Source of the DNA: Bacillota bacterium
GTDB lineage: Bacteria > Bacillota > Clostridia > Lachnospirales > Lachnospiraceae
DNA length: 32,829 nucleotides
Assembly (NCBI GenBank): GCA_023415475.1
Contig: JAEZKL010000171.1
Coordinates: 1 to 32,829, forward strand
Reading direction: 5' to 3'
Notes under the pieces: generated by a model
Databases searched by the model: none
What the model was told of the DNA's origin: nothing
The model's input: the letters and a program-made list of their open reading frames with translations, nothing else
Made by a program: the position numbers and the translations under genes
Shown here: positions 1 to 7,780 of the stretch, piece by piece
How positions within the stretch are numbered: the stretch's first letter is position 1
Layout of the letters: each line of letters begins with the position of its first letter

Positions 1-926
1 CCATGATTGGAAAGATTACGGGAATAGCCATCTGCGTAGCCTACCGGAATCGTAGCGACTTTCGTTGGTTTATCGGTTACGTAGGTAGCTCCGTAGCTGA
101 TGCCTACTCCCGGTTCCACATCTTTAACATAAATTATATGCGTCTTCAGCTCCATGGCAGGAATAAGACTAATATCCTCCTGGTTCACCATATCGGAGGG
201 ATAGATTCCGTAGGTCGCAATTCCGCAACGTACCATATTAAAATAAGCACTGGGAAATTCGATAATGCCTGCACTGTTTGCCATATGCTTGACAGGGATA
301 TAGATTCCCTCCTCCTCCAGCATTGTGTTAAAGGCTATAAATCGTTGCAGCTGCTTTTGCGAGTCGGTCTTATCTGTTTCATCTGCTCGTGCAAAATGGG
401 AAAACAGACCTTCTATCTCTATATTGTCAAGAGCTGAGATACGCTTAATCTCATCGACACTTTCTTTGGTATCGGAATAGCCTATTCTCGTCATTCCGGT
501 ATCTATCTTAATATGGATCTTTGCTATCTTTCCCTGGCGAAGCGCTTCCTCGGATAAAGCCTTTGCCATATCATATTGAAAAACGGTCTGCGCTACCTCG
601 TGTGATACAACCAGATCATACTGCTCCTTAGGTGTATACCCCAGTACCAGTATCGGCTTGTTAATTCCTGCCTCCCGAAGCTCCAGTGCTTCTTCGATAA
701 TTGCCACTCCGTAACAATCAATCTTACCGCTGTCTCCGATTGCCTTCGCCAGCGGAACCGCTCCATGACCATATGCATCCGCTTTAATGATAACCATAAG
801 CTTTGTGGTATCGGTCAGCGTCTTTCTTATCTCAAGTAGATTATGCTTGATCGCATCTAGGTTTACGTTGGCCTGAACTCTATAGTAAGTATTCTTATCC
901 TGCATACTATATCCCTCACTCATCAT
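1..926 (-). CDS. alr: Alanine racemase, C-terminal part outside the window
   Basis: This PLP enzyme interconverts L- and D-alanine for peptidoglycan precursors in the cytoplasm. The frame is open from an ATG at 926 to the window edge, about 308 codons, so the C-terminal part is missing. The PLP-lysine motif KADAYGHG puts the Schiff-base lysine near residue 48. The region with the partner-subunit tyrosine (GISYGATY) and the following PVGYADGYSRNLSN stretch are both present near the edge. An AAGGAG lies 12 bases before the first of two adjacent ATGs; an ATG at 905 is an alternative start. It follows the NAD(P)HX repair gene on the same strand after 58 bases, and acpS lies before that, a frequent clostridial and bacillar grouping that suggests co-transcription. 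Family identity is secure; the exact start is not. Confidence 0.95.
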   Translation of the reverse strand, partial: MMSEGYSMQDKNTYYRVQANVNLDAIKHNLLEIRKTLTDTTKLMVIIKADAYGHGAVPLAKAIGDSGKIDCYGVAIIEEALELREAGINKPILVLGYTPKEQYDLVVSHEVAQTVFQYDMAKALSEEALRQGKIAKIHIKIDTGMTRIGYSDTKESVDEIKRISALDNIEIEGLFSHFARADETDKTDSQKQLQRFIAFNTMLEEEGIYIPVKHMANSAGIIEFPSAYFNMVRCGIATYGIYPSDMVNQEDISLIPAMELKTHIIYVKDVEPGVGISYGATYVTDKPTKVATIPVGYADGYSRNLSNH

Positions 927-984
927 TCCCTTTTGTCACTCCTTACTATACAAAAATATAAGTAATACTTCATATTTGTATCAT

Positions 985-2535
985 CTATTCATAATCAATG
1001 AGTACCTTTTCAATAGAACCTATAATATCACTTGCCATCATAGAATAGCTTCCTTTTTCCCTTGTAGCCTCGTCGCCTGCCATACCGTGAATGTATACTG
1101 CCAGACAAGCAGCTTCATAAGGCTCCATCCCCTGTGCAATCATAGCTGCTATGATTCCGGTTAAAACATCCCCGCTGCCACCGGTAGCCATACCATGATT
1201 TCCGGATACATTAATATAATATCGATTGTCGCGGGCAACGATCGTTCTGGCATCCTTGACCGCATATATCAACTTATTATTATAAGAACATTGACGGGCA
1301 GTGTCAATCAGATTATTCGCGATATCAGAAACCGGAAGACCTAATAGCCTGGATAATTCCATCAGATGAGGAGTAAGAATGGTCCCTGCAGGTAACAGGT
1401 CACTCAGCGTGCTAAGCCTTTGCTCCGGCCGATGAGAAGCCTCTTTCCCATGTTCCTCCAACCTCATGGATAATAATGTAATAGCATCCGCATCGATAAT
1501 AACAGGTACCTTAGCTTTCCTGATCACCGTCTCTACCAGCTCCGCTGAGACCTTGGAAAGCCCCAAACCGGGTCCAACAACAATAACCGTCGCCCAAGTA
1601 AGATCTGCGAGTATCTGTTGTTGTAACGTTTCAGCATCCCGGTCCTCGTCATCATATGCCGCAAATAATGCTTCCGGAAGCTGAGCTTGGAGGATAATCC
1701 GGTTACATTCCGAAGTAAGCACCTTAACAAGACCCGCACCGCTTCGATATGCCGCCCGTGCGCTTAAACATGCCGCACCAGCCATACCCTTGCTGCCGGC
1801 GATAATCAGTACCTTTCCGTAGGTTCCCTTGTGACTATAGTTCTTTCTTTTCGGGAGCCTCTTCAAATCTTCCTTTTGATAATAGATAGTATCTGGTCGG
1901 GCTTGTTCCGTAGCCTCCAGGGGAAAGCCTATATCAGCAACTGTAATCTTCCCTGCATATTCGGCGCCGGGATACAGCAACAAACCGATCTTATTATGCC
2001 CGAAGGTAACTGTTTCATCAGCCTTTACGGCTACATTCATGACAGCTCCGTTCTCAGCTGATATTCCGGAGGGAATATCCACAGAATATACAACACTCTG
2101 ATTCTCATTCAGCTTTCTGATTATCTCTTCAAAGACACCGGTTACCGGCTTTGATAGTCCTACTCCGAAAACAGCATCAATTATTATATTATATTCAGAG
2201 AGCTTGTTGCTGTTTTCTAATGGGATTTCTAAATTCTTTGCCATCTCCAGCTGGGCCCTCATCTGAGGTGTGCATTTACCTTCCTCACCTATAAAAAGAA
2301 TTGCAACATGATAGCCCTGCAAAAACAGTATTCTACCAGCTGCAACTCCGTCTCCGCCGTTATTACCCGGTCCGCAGACCGCCAGAATGCGGTCTTCCTT
2401 TGTTATGCTTTGCTGCATCACAGACACAAGCTTACTCGCAGCCCGCTCCATCAGCTCCATCGCAGGAATCCCCACCGTATTGACGGTATAATCATCAATC
2501 ATTTTCATTCTCTTTGAATCCACAGCATACTTCAT
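985..2535 (-). CDS. nnrD: Bifunctional NAD(P)H-hydrate epimerase / ADP-dependent NAD(P)H-hydrate dehydratase
   Basis: This metabolite-repair enzyme epimerises damaged NAD(P)HX and dehydrates the S form back to NAD(P)H, using ADP in the bacterial family. The N-terminal half is a YjeF_N/NnrE domain with the GPGNNGGDG loop and a DAVFGVGL motif. The C-terminal half is a ribokinase-like NnrD domain with KGTYGKVLIIAGS, GPGLG, LTPH and the NHGMATGGSGDVLTG nucleotide and catalytic region. The start is taken at the ATG at 2535, giving 516 residues, because GGAGGAG sits 6 bases before it; a longer frame to 2583 has no comparable site. It lies between acpS (72 bases upstream) and alr. Length and domain order are normal for the fused form. 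Identification is confident. Confidence 0.95.
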   Translation of the reverse strand: MKYAVDSKRMKMIDDYTVNTVGIPAMELMERAASKLVSVMQQSITKEDRILAVCGPGNNGGDGVAAGRILFLQGYHVAILFIGEEGKCTPQMRAQLEMAKNLEIPLENSNKLSEYNIIIDAVFGVGLSKPVTGVFEEIIRKLNENQSVVYSVDIPSGISAENGAVMNVAVKADETVTFGHNKIGLLLYPGAEYAGKITVADIGFPLEATEQARPDTIYYQKEDLKRLPKRKNYSHKGTYGKVLIIAGSKGMAGAACLSARAAYRSGAGLVKVLTSECNRIILQAQLPEALFAAYDDEDRDAETLQQQILADLTWATVIVVGPGLGLSKVSAELVETVIRKAKVPVIIDADAITLLSMRLEEHGKEASHRPEQRLSTLSDLLPAGTILTPHLMELSRLLGLPVSDIANNLIDTARQCSYNNKLIYAVKDARTIVARDNRYYINVSGNHGMATGGSGDVLTGIIAAMIAQGMEPYEAACLAVYIHGMAGDEATREKGSYSMMASDIIGSIEKVLIDYE

Positions 2536-2607
2536 AGCATACTCCTCCTCTGCTGCTTTTTTCAGTCCAAAACAAATTACCATTCGCTTTGTGAAGAAGA
2601 TTTTTCT

Positions 2608-2976
2608 TCACACTGTTTCCTTTTCACCTACTGCGAATGCCGTTGTATATTCCTTCGTATTAGATATGGACACATGAATCGAGGTTATACCAAGCTCCCT
2701 TGCTAATGCCTCCGCTTTACCATATAGATTGACAAAAGGCTTACCCTCAGAGGTTCGTAACACTTCAATATCGATGGGAAAGAAGGTTCGAAAACCGGTT
2801 CCGAACACCTTTGCAACCGCTTCCTTAACGGCAAAATTATCGGCAGCCTTATTAATATCTTTTTCGATAAGTATAATTTCTTGATCGGTAAAATATCTTT
2901 TCAGAAAGCTTTCCTTGTCACATGCCTTGGTAACCCGGGCTACTTCAATTAAGTCAACACCTATTCCGGTTATCAT
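2608..2976 (-). CDS. acpS: Holo-[acyl-carrier-protein] synthase
   Basis: AcpS transfers 4'-phosphopantetheine from CoA to the serine of apo-ACP and so activates fatty acid synthesis in the cytoplasm. The 122-residue protein has the usual size. It begins with the metal-binding GIGVDLIEV motif (Asp8) and carries the second signature FAVKEAVAKVFGTG, with Glu52 as the second metal ligand. GGAGG precedes the ATG by 6 bases. It is the first gene of the acpS - NAD(P)HX repair - alr group, an arrangement common in Firmicutes. Nothing unusual was seen in the reading frame. Confidence 0.96.
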   Translation of the reverse strand: MITGIGVDLIEVARVTKACDKESFLKRYFTDQEIILIEKDINKAADNFAVKEAVAKVFGTGFRTFFPIDIEVLRTSEGKPFVNLYGKAEALARELGITSIHVSISNTKEYTTAFAVGEKETV

Positions 2977-3156
2977 TGTCAGCCTCCAATCCTATTTCAT
3001 ATATATGTTCGGAGAACAAATGAGTCGAATGGCAGCAACAATTTGAAGGTTCATGCTATAAGAGCCTCCCGCCTTCCACAAGCCAAATTGACACCGATCG
3101 GTCAGTCATGCCGTGTATGAGAGAAGCTCAATTATCCTTCATTTTATGTTCTGCTC
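2977..3156. promoter_or_regulatory. Leader of acpS with a 10-bp perfect palindrome
   Basis: This gene-free stretch separates acpS from the coiled-coil gene. It contains ACCGATCGGT at 3093-3102, a perfect palindrome that is GC-rich compared with its surroundings and lies about 115 bases before the acpS start. No convincing -35/-10 pair was found: TTCGAC followed 18 bases later by TATATA nearer acpS is the best and is weak. Operator function is a guess. Confidence 0.25.
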
Positions 3157-3774
3157 TTATTTACCACCCTGTTCTCTGTCAAATAGCTCCATAATCTCTG
3201 CTCCAAGAATGTCATGCATATATGTATAGATTAATGTATTCTTCGCTTCCAAATCTTGCTTAATCAAAATCTTATTCTTAAGTTCCTCTCTGATATTTGC
3301 AATCCAATCCGTAACCTCTTTGATCTCATCCTTGTTGTCTTCCAGCTCATGATAAAAAATTTTGATGCTTTCAGCTAAAAGCTCTTCATTCACTAATTTG
3401 ATCTGGTACGGTATATCAGCTAATTCATCCATTGAAAGATCAATTTTCTCATTTAATTCATTGATATACTGCTTATCCTTATCTAATTTCTTCTCTTTTG
3501 TTTTACCGCTCAAATCCTTACTGATATCCATATTATTGACAATATCCTTAAGTAAATTGCTCTTAAGTCGTTTCATGTCCTTAATATCATTAACCAGTTT
3601 TCCCTGTTTTTTGAGAAGATTATTAACCTGCTGTTCCAAATCCATGATTGCGGTGGTTTTTAAGTCTTCCGGAAAAAGCTCATGCCATCTGGTGTCCAGG
3701 GTTAGTATCGGCAATTTCTTATCTTTAACGATATGGTTAAAATCAATCTTCTTCCCTTTTCTTGCCATATTCAA
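3157..3774 (-). CDS. Charged coiled-coil protein of unknown function downstream of rex
   Basis: I do not recognise a named family. The 205-residue product has no signal peptide or membrane segment. It opens with a basic stretch (ARKGKKIDF) and a short hydrophobic piece (LPILTLDTRWHELFPE). From about residue 45 to the end it is mostly Lys, Glu, Asp and Leu with heptad-like spacing, consistent with long helices or coiled coil. It starts 23 bases after rex, so the two are probably co-transcribed. The frame opens at a TTG with AAGGG 6 bases before it; an ATG two codons later (3768) is equally possible. A structural or adaptor role is conceivable, but nothing in the sequence shows a substrate. Confidence 0.8.
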   Translation of the reverse strand: MNMARKGKKIDFNHIVKDKKLPILTLDTRWHELFPEDLKTTAIMDLEQQVNNLLKKQGKLVNDIKDMKRLKSNLLKDIVNNMDISKDLSGKTKEKKLDKDKQYINELNEKIDLSMDELADIPYQIKLVNEELLAESIKIFYHELEDNKDEIKEVTDWIANIREELKNKILIKQDLEAKNTLIYTYMHDILGAEIMELFDREQGGK

Positions 3775-3797
3775 TCTCTACCCTTCTTAGCGAAAAG

Positions 3798-4439
3798 CTA
3801 TGATTTCATATCTTCTCTGCCGGATAAGCGATAGGATAACTTCATCAAGCTTTCTGCCAGATGAACATTTTCAACCGTCACATCCTTCGGAAGATTTAAA
3901 TCAGTAGGCGCAAAATTCCAGATACCCTTGATACCACATTTTGCAAGATCAGCAGCGAGTACCGGTGCCTTCGTTTTAGGTACTGTAATAGCCGCTATAT
4001 CCACTTTATTATTCTTGATATAACTCTCCAATTCATCAGAGGATCTTACGATAATACCACGAATTTGTGTTCCGATCAGCTTAGGGCTAACATCAAAAAT
4101 AGCCTTAATCAAAAAGCCTCTTCTTTCAAAATCCACATAATTAGCCAATGCCTGTCCCAGATTACCGGCACCGATAATAATGACATTATATTTTGTATCA
4201 AGCCCTAAAATCTTCCCGATTTCAGAATGTAAGTACTCAACGTTGTAGCCATAGCCCTGTTGTCCAAAACCACCAAAATTATTCAGATCCTGTCTGATCT
4301 GGGAAGCAGTAACCTTCATCTTTTCACTTAATTCCTTGGAAGAGATACGCACAACATCCTTCTCTAACAGGTCACCTAAATATCGATAATACCTGGGCAA
4401 TCTATTAATAACTGCTTTAGAAATCTCCTTTTTATACAA
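3798..4439 (-). CDS. rex: Redox-sensing transcriptional repressor Rex
   Basis: Rex represses fermentation and respiration genes when NADH is low and leaves DNA when it binds NADH. Residues 1-80 form the winged-helix domain (LPRYYRYLGDL, then SSKELSEKM and TASQIRQDLNNFGGFGQQGYGY). A Rossmann domain follows with the dinucleotide loop GAGNLG at about 90-95. The length of 213 residues is typical. The start is TTG, supported by AAGGAGGAG 5 bases before it. A strong promoter with a partial Rex site lies upstream, so autoregulation is likely. The coiled-coil gene follows after 23 bases. Confidence 0.96.
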   Translation of the reverse strand: MYKKEISKAVINRLPRYYRYLGDLLEKDVVRISSKELSEKMKVTASQIRQDLNNFGGFGQQGYGYNVEYLHSEIGKILGLDTKYNVIIIGAGNLGQALANYVDFERRGFLIKAIFDVSPKLIGTQIRGIIVRSSDELESYIKNNKVDIAAITVPKTKAPVLAADLAKCGIKGIWNFAPTDLNLPKDVTVENVHLAESLMKLSYRLSGREDMKS

Positions 4440-4544
4440 TGTTTCTCCTCCTTCTCATAGTTTGTTCATAAAGGACTTACTTCACAGTTCTTCCCAAGTA
4501 TTTCTTAATTTGGAAAATCCTTTATTCGCACTAACATCATATTA

Positions 4545-4573
4545 ATTATATTTGATTGTTAAGAATAAGTCAA
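4545..4573 (-). promoter_or_regulatory. rex promoter
   Basis: On the minus strand, TTGACT (4568-4573) and TATAAT (4545-4550) are separated by exactly 17 bases. This is a near-consensus housekeeping promoter about 105 bases before the rex start codon. Confidence 0.75.
4556..4573 (+). promoter_or_regulatory. Candidate Rex operator overlapping the rex promoter
   Basis: Read on the plus strand, this 18-bp site has one exact half of the Rex consensus (TTGTTAA, four bases, TTAACAA): TTGTTAA is followed by GAAT and then AAGTCAA. The second half keeps only the CAA end. It covers the -35 and most of the spacer of the rex promoter, as expected for an autorepressor. Inference from position and half-site match. 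Confidence 0.5.
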
Positions 4574-4601
4574 ATGTATCTGCTCCTTACTTATAAAGCC
4601 G

Positions 4602-4638
4602 AACTTTACTTGTAAAGTTTGATATGCTAAAATATACA
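4602..4638 (+). promoter_or_regulatory. Palindrome and weak promoter before the ABC-F gene
   Basis: AACTTTAC, TT, GTAAAGTT (4602-4619) is a perfect inverted repeat with 8-bp arms. It overlaps a possible -35 TTGTAA (4610-4615), which is followed 17 bases later by TATACA (4633-4638). The geometry suits an operator controlling the downstream ABC-F gene, whose start codon is about 108 bases away. The regulator is unknown. Confidence 0.4.
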
Positions 4639-4745
4639 GCAGTATAAAGGTTTTTCCCAAGCGAAAAACCATAGAAAGAGCAGGTTTAGTTGACACAGCG
4701 GGGCTTAAGCTGTTCTTTCGGATTATTTGCAACCTGGAGGAAATC

Positions 4746-6725
4746 ATGATACTTGCATGTAACAATATAAGTAAGGCTTTTGGTACAACGCAGATTCTAT
4801 CCGGCGTCTCCTTTCATGTAAATGAACGGGAAAAGGCTGCGAGTGTCGGTATTAACGGTGCCGGAAAGTCCACTTTATTAAAAATAATTATGAAAGAAAT
4901 GGCTTCGGATGATGGCGATGTTATCCTATCAAAAGGAAGTACCATAGGATATCTGGCTCAGCATCAGAATCTGGCCTCAGACAATTCTATTCTGGCTGAG
5001 ATGATGACAGTGAAACAGGATGTCATAGACCTTGACCGGAGTATCCGTACACTGGAACAGGATATGAAGCATGCCAAAGGAGAGCTTCTGAACCAAATGC
5101 TTACTACCTACACCAGACTCACCCATGAGTTCGAAATAAAGAACGGCTATGCTTATCAGAGCGAGGTAACCGGTATCCTTAAGGGTTTAGGCTTTAGTGA
5201 AGAGGATTTTGATAAAAAGGTGAATACCTTATCCGGCGGACAGAAGACACGTATCGCTTTAGGTAAGCTGCTCCTCTCTAAACCGGATATTATATTACTT
5301 GATGAGCCGACCAACCATCTCGACTTAATCTCCATTGCATGGCTGGAAACCTTTCTGTTAAATTATAACGGTGCGGTCATTGTCGTAGCACATGATCGCT
5401 ATTTTTTAGATAAAGTAGTATCTAAGGTGGTCGAGCTTGATAATACCAAGTGTACCACCTTTGAAGGAAATTATTCGGATTATGCTACCAAGAAGTCCAT
5501 GCTTCGTAACGCTATGCTGAAGCAATATCTAAATCAACAGCAGGAAATCAAGCATCAGGAGGAGGTAATTGCGAAGCTTCGTTCCTTCAACCGCGAAAAA
5601 TCCATCAAGCGTGCGGAAAGCCGTGAGAAAATGCTGGAGAAAATCGAGCGCGTCGAACGCCCGACCGATCATACTCAGATGCATTTTAATCTTGAGCCCA
5701 GAATCACCAGCGGCAATGATGTCCTAACCATTAGCGGACTTGCTAAGGCTTATGATAGGCTGACACTCTTTACCGATTTGAATTTCGAGATCAAGCGTGG
5801 TGAAAAGGTTGCCATCATCGGTAATAACGGTACCGGAAAGACTACCATCTTGAAGATTATCAACGGACAGGTCAGTGCAGATCGCGGAGATGTAAGACTT
5901 GGCGCTAAGGTCAGAGTCGGTTATTATGATCAGGAGCATCAGGTCCTTAATCCTGATAAAACCTTATTTGAAGAATTGCAGGATGAATACCCCAATTTAG
6001 ACAATACTACCGTCCGCAACATATTAGCTGCCTTTTTATTCACTGAGGATGATGTATTCAAACGGATTAAGGATATCAGCGGTGGTGAACGTGGACGCGT
6101 ATCCTTAGCAAAGCTAATGCTCTCTGAGGCAAATCTCTTAATACTTGATGAGCCTACGAACCATTTGGATATCACCTCGAAGGAAATCCTTGAGAATGCG
6201 ATCAATCATTATAGCGGTACCGTGCTTTATGTATCCCATGATCGTTACTTTATCAATAAGACAGCAACCAGAATACTGGATTTGACCGAGCAAACCTTAC
6301 TTAATTATATCGGAAATTATGATTACTATCTGGAGAAAAAGCCGGAGGTGGAAGCAGCCTACTTGAAAAAGGCTGTGAATGCCACCGTCATCCCGAACAG
6401 CAGACCGGGTGTATTTCCGGCCGCCTTCCCGGCTTCTCAAGCATCCGGGAACAGCCAGGATTCAGAAAGTGAAAATAAGCAGAGCTGGCAACAGCAGAAG
6501 GAAGAGCAGGCAAAAAGCAGAAAACGTAAAAGTGATCTTAAGAGGACAGAGGAAGAGATTCATGAGCTGGAGCTTCGAAACGAAGAAATCGATACTCTGT
6601 TGACGAGGGAAGAAATCTTCACTAATATGCAGAAGCTGATAGAATTGAACGACGAAAAGAAAACCATCGAGGCTCGATTGGAGGCACTTCTGGAGCAATG
6701 GGAGCAGCTGGCTTCCGAAGAATAA
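4746..6725 (+). CDS. ABC-F family ATP-binding protein
   Basis: ABC-F proteins are soluble twin ATPases without membrane domains that bind the ribosome and act in translation or antibiotic protection. The first domain has Walker A GINGAGKST (35-43), signature LSGGQ (about 162) and Walker B IILLDEPTNHLD. The interdomain linker (about 240-315) is basic and helical. The second domain has GNNGTGKTT (359-367), ISGGE (about 444) and LLILDEPTNHLD. A charged C-terminal coiled coil spans about 575-659, as in YdiF/Uup-like members. GGAGG precedes the ATG. The 659-residue length fits the YdiF-like housekeeping group better than the short resistance types, but a resistance role cannot be excluded. The gene stands alone on the plus strand and is convergent with the GntR gene. 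Confidence 0.93.
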   Translation: MILACNNISKAFGTTQILSGVSFHVNEREKAASVGINGAGKSTLLKIIMKEMASDDGDVILSKGSTIGYLAQHQNLASDNSILAEMMTVKQDVIDLDRSIRTLEQDMKHAKGELLNQMLTTYTRLTHEFEIKNGYAYQSEVTGILKGLGFSEEDFDKKVNTLSGGQKTRIALGKLLLSKPDIILLDEPTNHLDLISIAWLETFLLNYNGAVIVVAHDRYFLDKVVSKVVELDNTKCTTFEGNYSDYATKKSMLRNAMLKQYLNQQQEIKHQEEVIAKLRSFNREKSIKRAESREKMLEKIERVERPTDHTQMHFNLEPRITSGNDVLTISGLAKAYDRLTLFTDLNFEIKRGEKVAIIGNNGTGKTTILKIINGQVSADRGDVRLGAKVRVGYYDQEHQVLNPDKTLFEELQDEYPNLDNTTVRNILAAFLFTEDDVFKRIKDISGGERGRVSLAKLMLSEANLLILDEPTNHLDITSKEILENAINHYSGTVLYVSHDRYFINKTATRILDLTEQTLLNYIGNYDYYLEKKPEVEAAYLKKAVNATVIPNSRPGVFPAAFPASQASGNSQDSESENKQSWQQQKEEQAKSRKRKSDLKRTEEEIHELELRNEEIDTLLTREEIFTNMQKLIELNDEKKTIEARLEALLEQWEQLASEE

Positions 6726-6737
6726 CCTAATATGTTT

Positions 6738-6951
6738 AATAAACTGGCGCACAATACATCATGAAAGGGAAGGGTGTTTATAGGGCTTCCCTCACACACA
6801 GATTGGAAGACACCCTACTATTTTGTATGTCATTATCGAACAATTCTTGTTCGCTTCTGCCATACAAAATCAGCAGGTCGTCTTCCAAACAGTGTATTAT
6901 GGGAAGTCCTAAAACACCCTTCCTTATGTATGCGTTGAGCGCCAGTTATCA
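6738..6951. repeat. Long imperfect foldback (inverted repeat) element
   Basis: The two halves of this 214-base intergenic segment are imperfect reverse complements around a three-base centre (6844-6846). Paired blocks from the tip outward are CGAACAA/TTGTTCG (6837-6843 with 6847-6853), ATTTTGTATG/CATACAAAAT (6820-6829 with 6861-6870), GGAAGAC/GTCTTCC (6805-6811 with 6880-6886), a CTTCCC/GGGAAG block (6786-6791 with 6901-6906), GGAAGGGTGTTT-type pairing (6768-6779 with 6913-6923) and ACTGGCGC/GCGCCAGT (6743-6750 with 6939-6946). It lies between the stops of the convergent ABC-F and GntR genes. The architecture resembles a foldback MITE; it could also stop transcription from both sides. No encoded protein is supported. 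Confidence 0.75.
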
Positions 6952-7027
6952 ATTCACCAAAACCAAAAGGTTATTTTGTATTGCCAGCCCACCAAAAGAA
7001 AATCTACTTAGTTATGTAATTTCACCT

Positions 7028-7696
7028 TTATAGCCCTTTTTCACTGATATTCTTAATTGTGTTTATGATATGCTCATGGGCCAGAGCTTCTGCCAGCTGT
7101 CCGTCACGTTGCCGGATTGCATCCAGAATAGCGGCATGCTCCTGACTTGACTTTTTCGCTCTGTCCGGAGCAGCAAGTGTAATCTTGCGAACCCGTTCAA
7201 CATAATGGTGAAAATCAGAGAGCACATGCTCCAATATCTTACTGCCGCTGGCATGATAAATCAGTTCATGGAATTTATTATCCAGCTCGACTAATTGTTC
7301 ATAATGACTTCTTCGTGCATGGAAATCGGATAAGTATAACACCTCGTCCAAAGCCTCAATCTGAGCTTCCGTTATATGCTCACAAGCCCATCTGGCACAA
7401 AGTCCTTCTAGATAGGAACGAATTACGTAGATATCATGTATATCCTTCTGGGTTATTCCGGTAACATAAGCACCCTTATTCGGTATCATGGTAACAAGGC
7501 CCTCCAGTTCAAGCTGCCGTAAGGCTTCTCTGACCGGTGTCCGGCTTACGCCAAGCTCGATACCGATGGTATTCTCCTTCAACTCTTCGTTTTCCTGGTA
7601 AACTCCGGAGAGAATATCTTCTCTTAGCTTATTGAACACACGACCTCGTAAGGAATATTTATCCGTTACTTCTTTGTGAAGATCAAAATCTTCCAA
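7028..7696 (-). CDS. GntR/FadR-family transcriptional regulator
   Basis: The 222-residue protein has a GntR winged helix (about residues 15-85, with LREDILSGVY and the recognition region LGVSRTPVREALRQLELEGLV). An all-helical FCD ligand-binding domain follows (about 95-215), with Asp and His residues typical of metal and carboxylate sites (LDNKFHELIYHAS). FadR-group members usually sense small organic acids. It is the third gene after Re-citrate synthase and isocitrate dehydrogenase, 84 bases past the latter, so it probably controls this operon in response to a pathway metabolite such as citrate or 2-oxoglutarate (inference). The start is TTG with AAGGAGG 7 bases before it. Matching palindromes lie at the operon promoter. 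Confidence 0.9.
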   Translation of the reverse strand: MEDFDLHKEVTDKYSLRGRVFNKLREDILSGVYQENEELKENTIGIELGVSRTPVREALRQLELEGLVTMIPNKGAYVTGITQKDIHDIYVIRSYLEGLCARWACEHITEAQIEALDEVLYLSDFHARRSHYEQLVELDNKFHELIYHASGSKILEHVLSDFHHYVERVRKITLAAPDRAKKSSQEHAAILDAIRQRDGQLAEALAHEHIINTIKNISEKGL

Positions 7697-7780
7697 ATAA
7701 TTCCCTCCTTAATCTATACTTTCAGGAATGTTTTCAGGCCACCCAAGCCCGTAAGCTTGAGCAGCCATTATACTTTTTTA

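Noticed and set aside
3..437. Open frame on the plus strand opposite alanine racemase
   Set aside because: It is antisense to a clear alr coding region, has no ribosome site and no recognisable protein features.
6761..7033. 90-codon open frame through the foldback element
   Set aside because: The frame is a by-product of the inverted repeat; it has no ribosome site and the translation resembles no protein.
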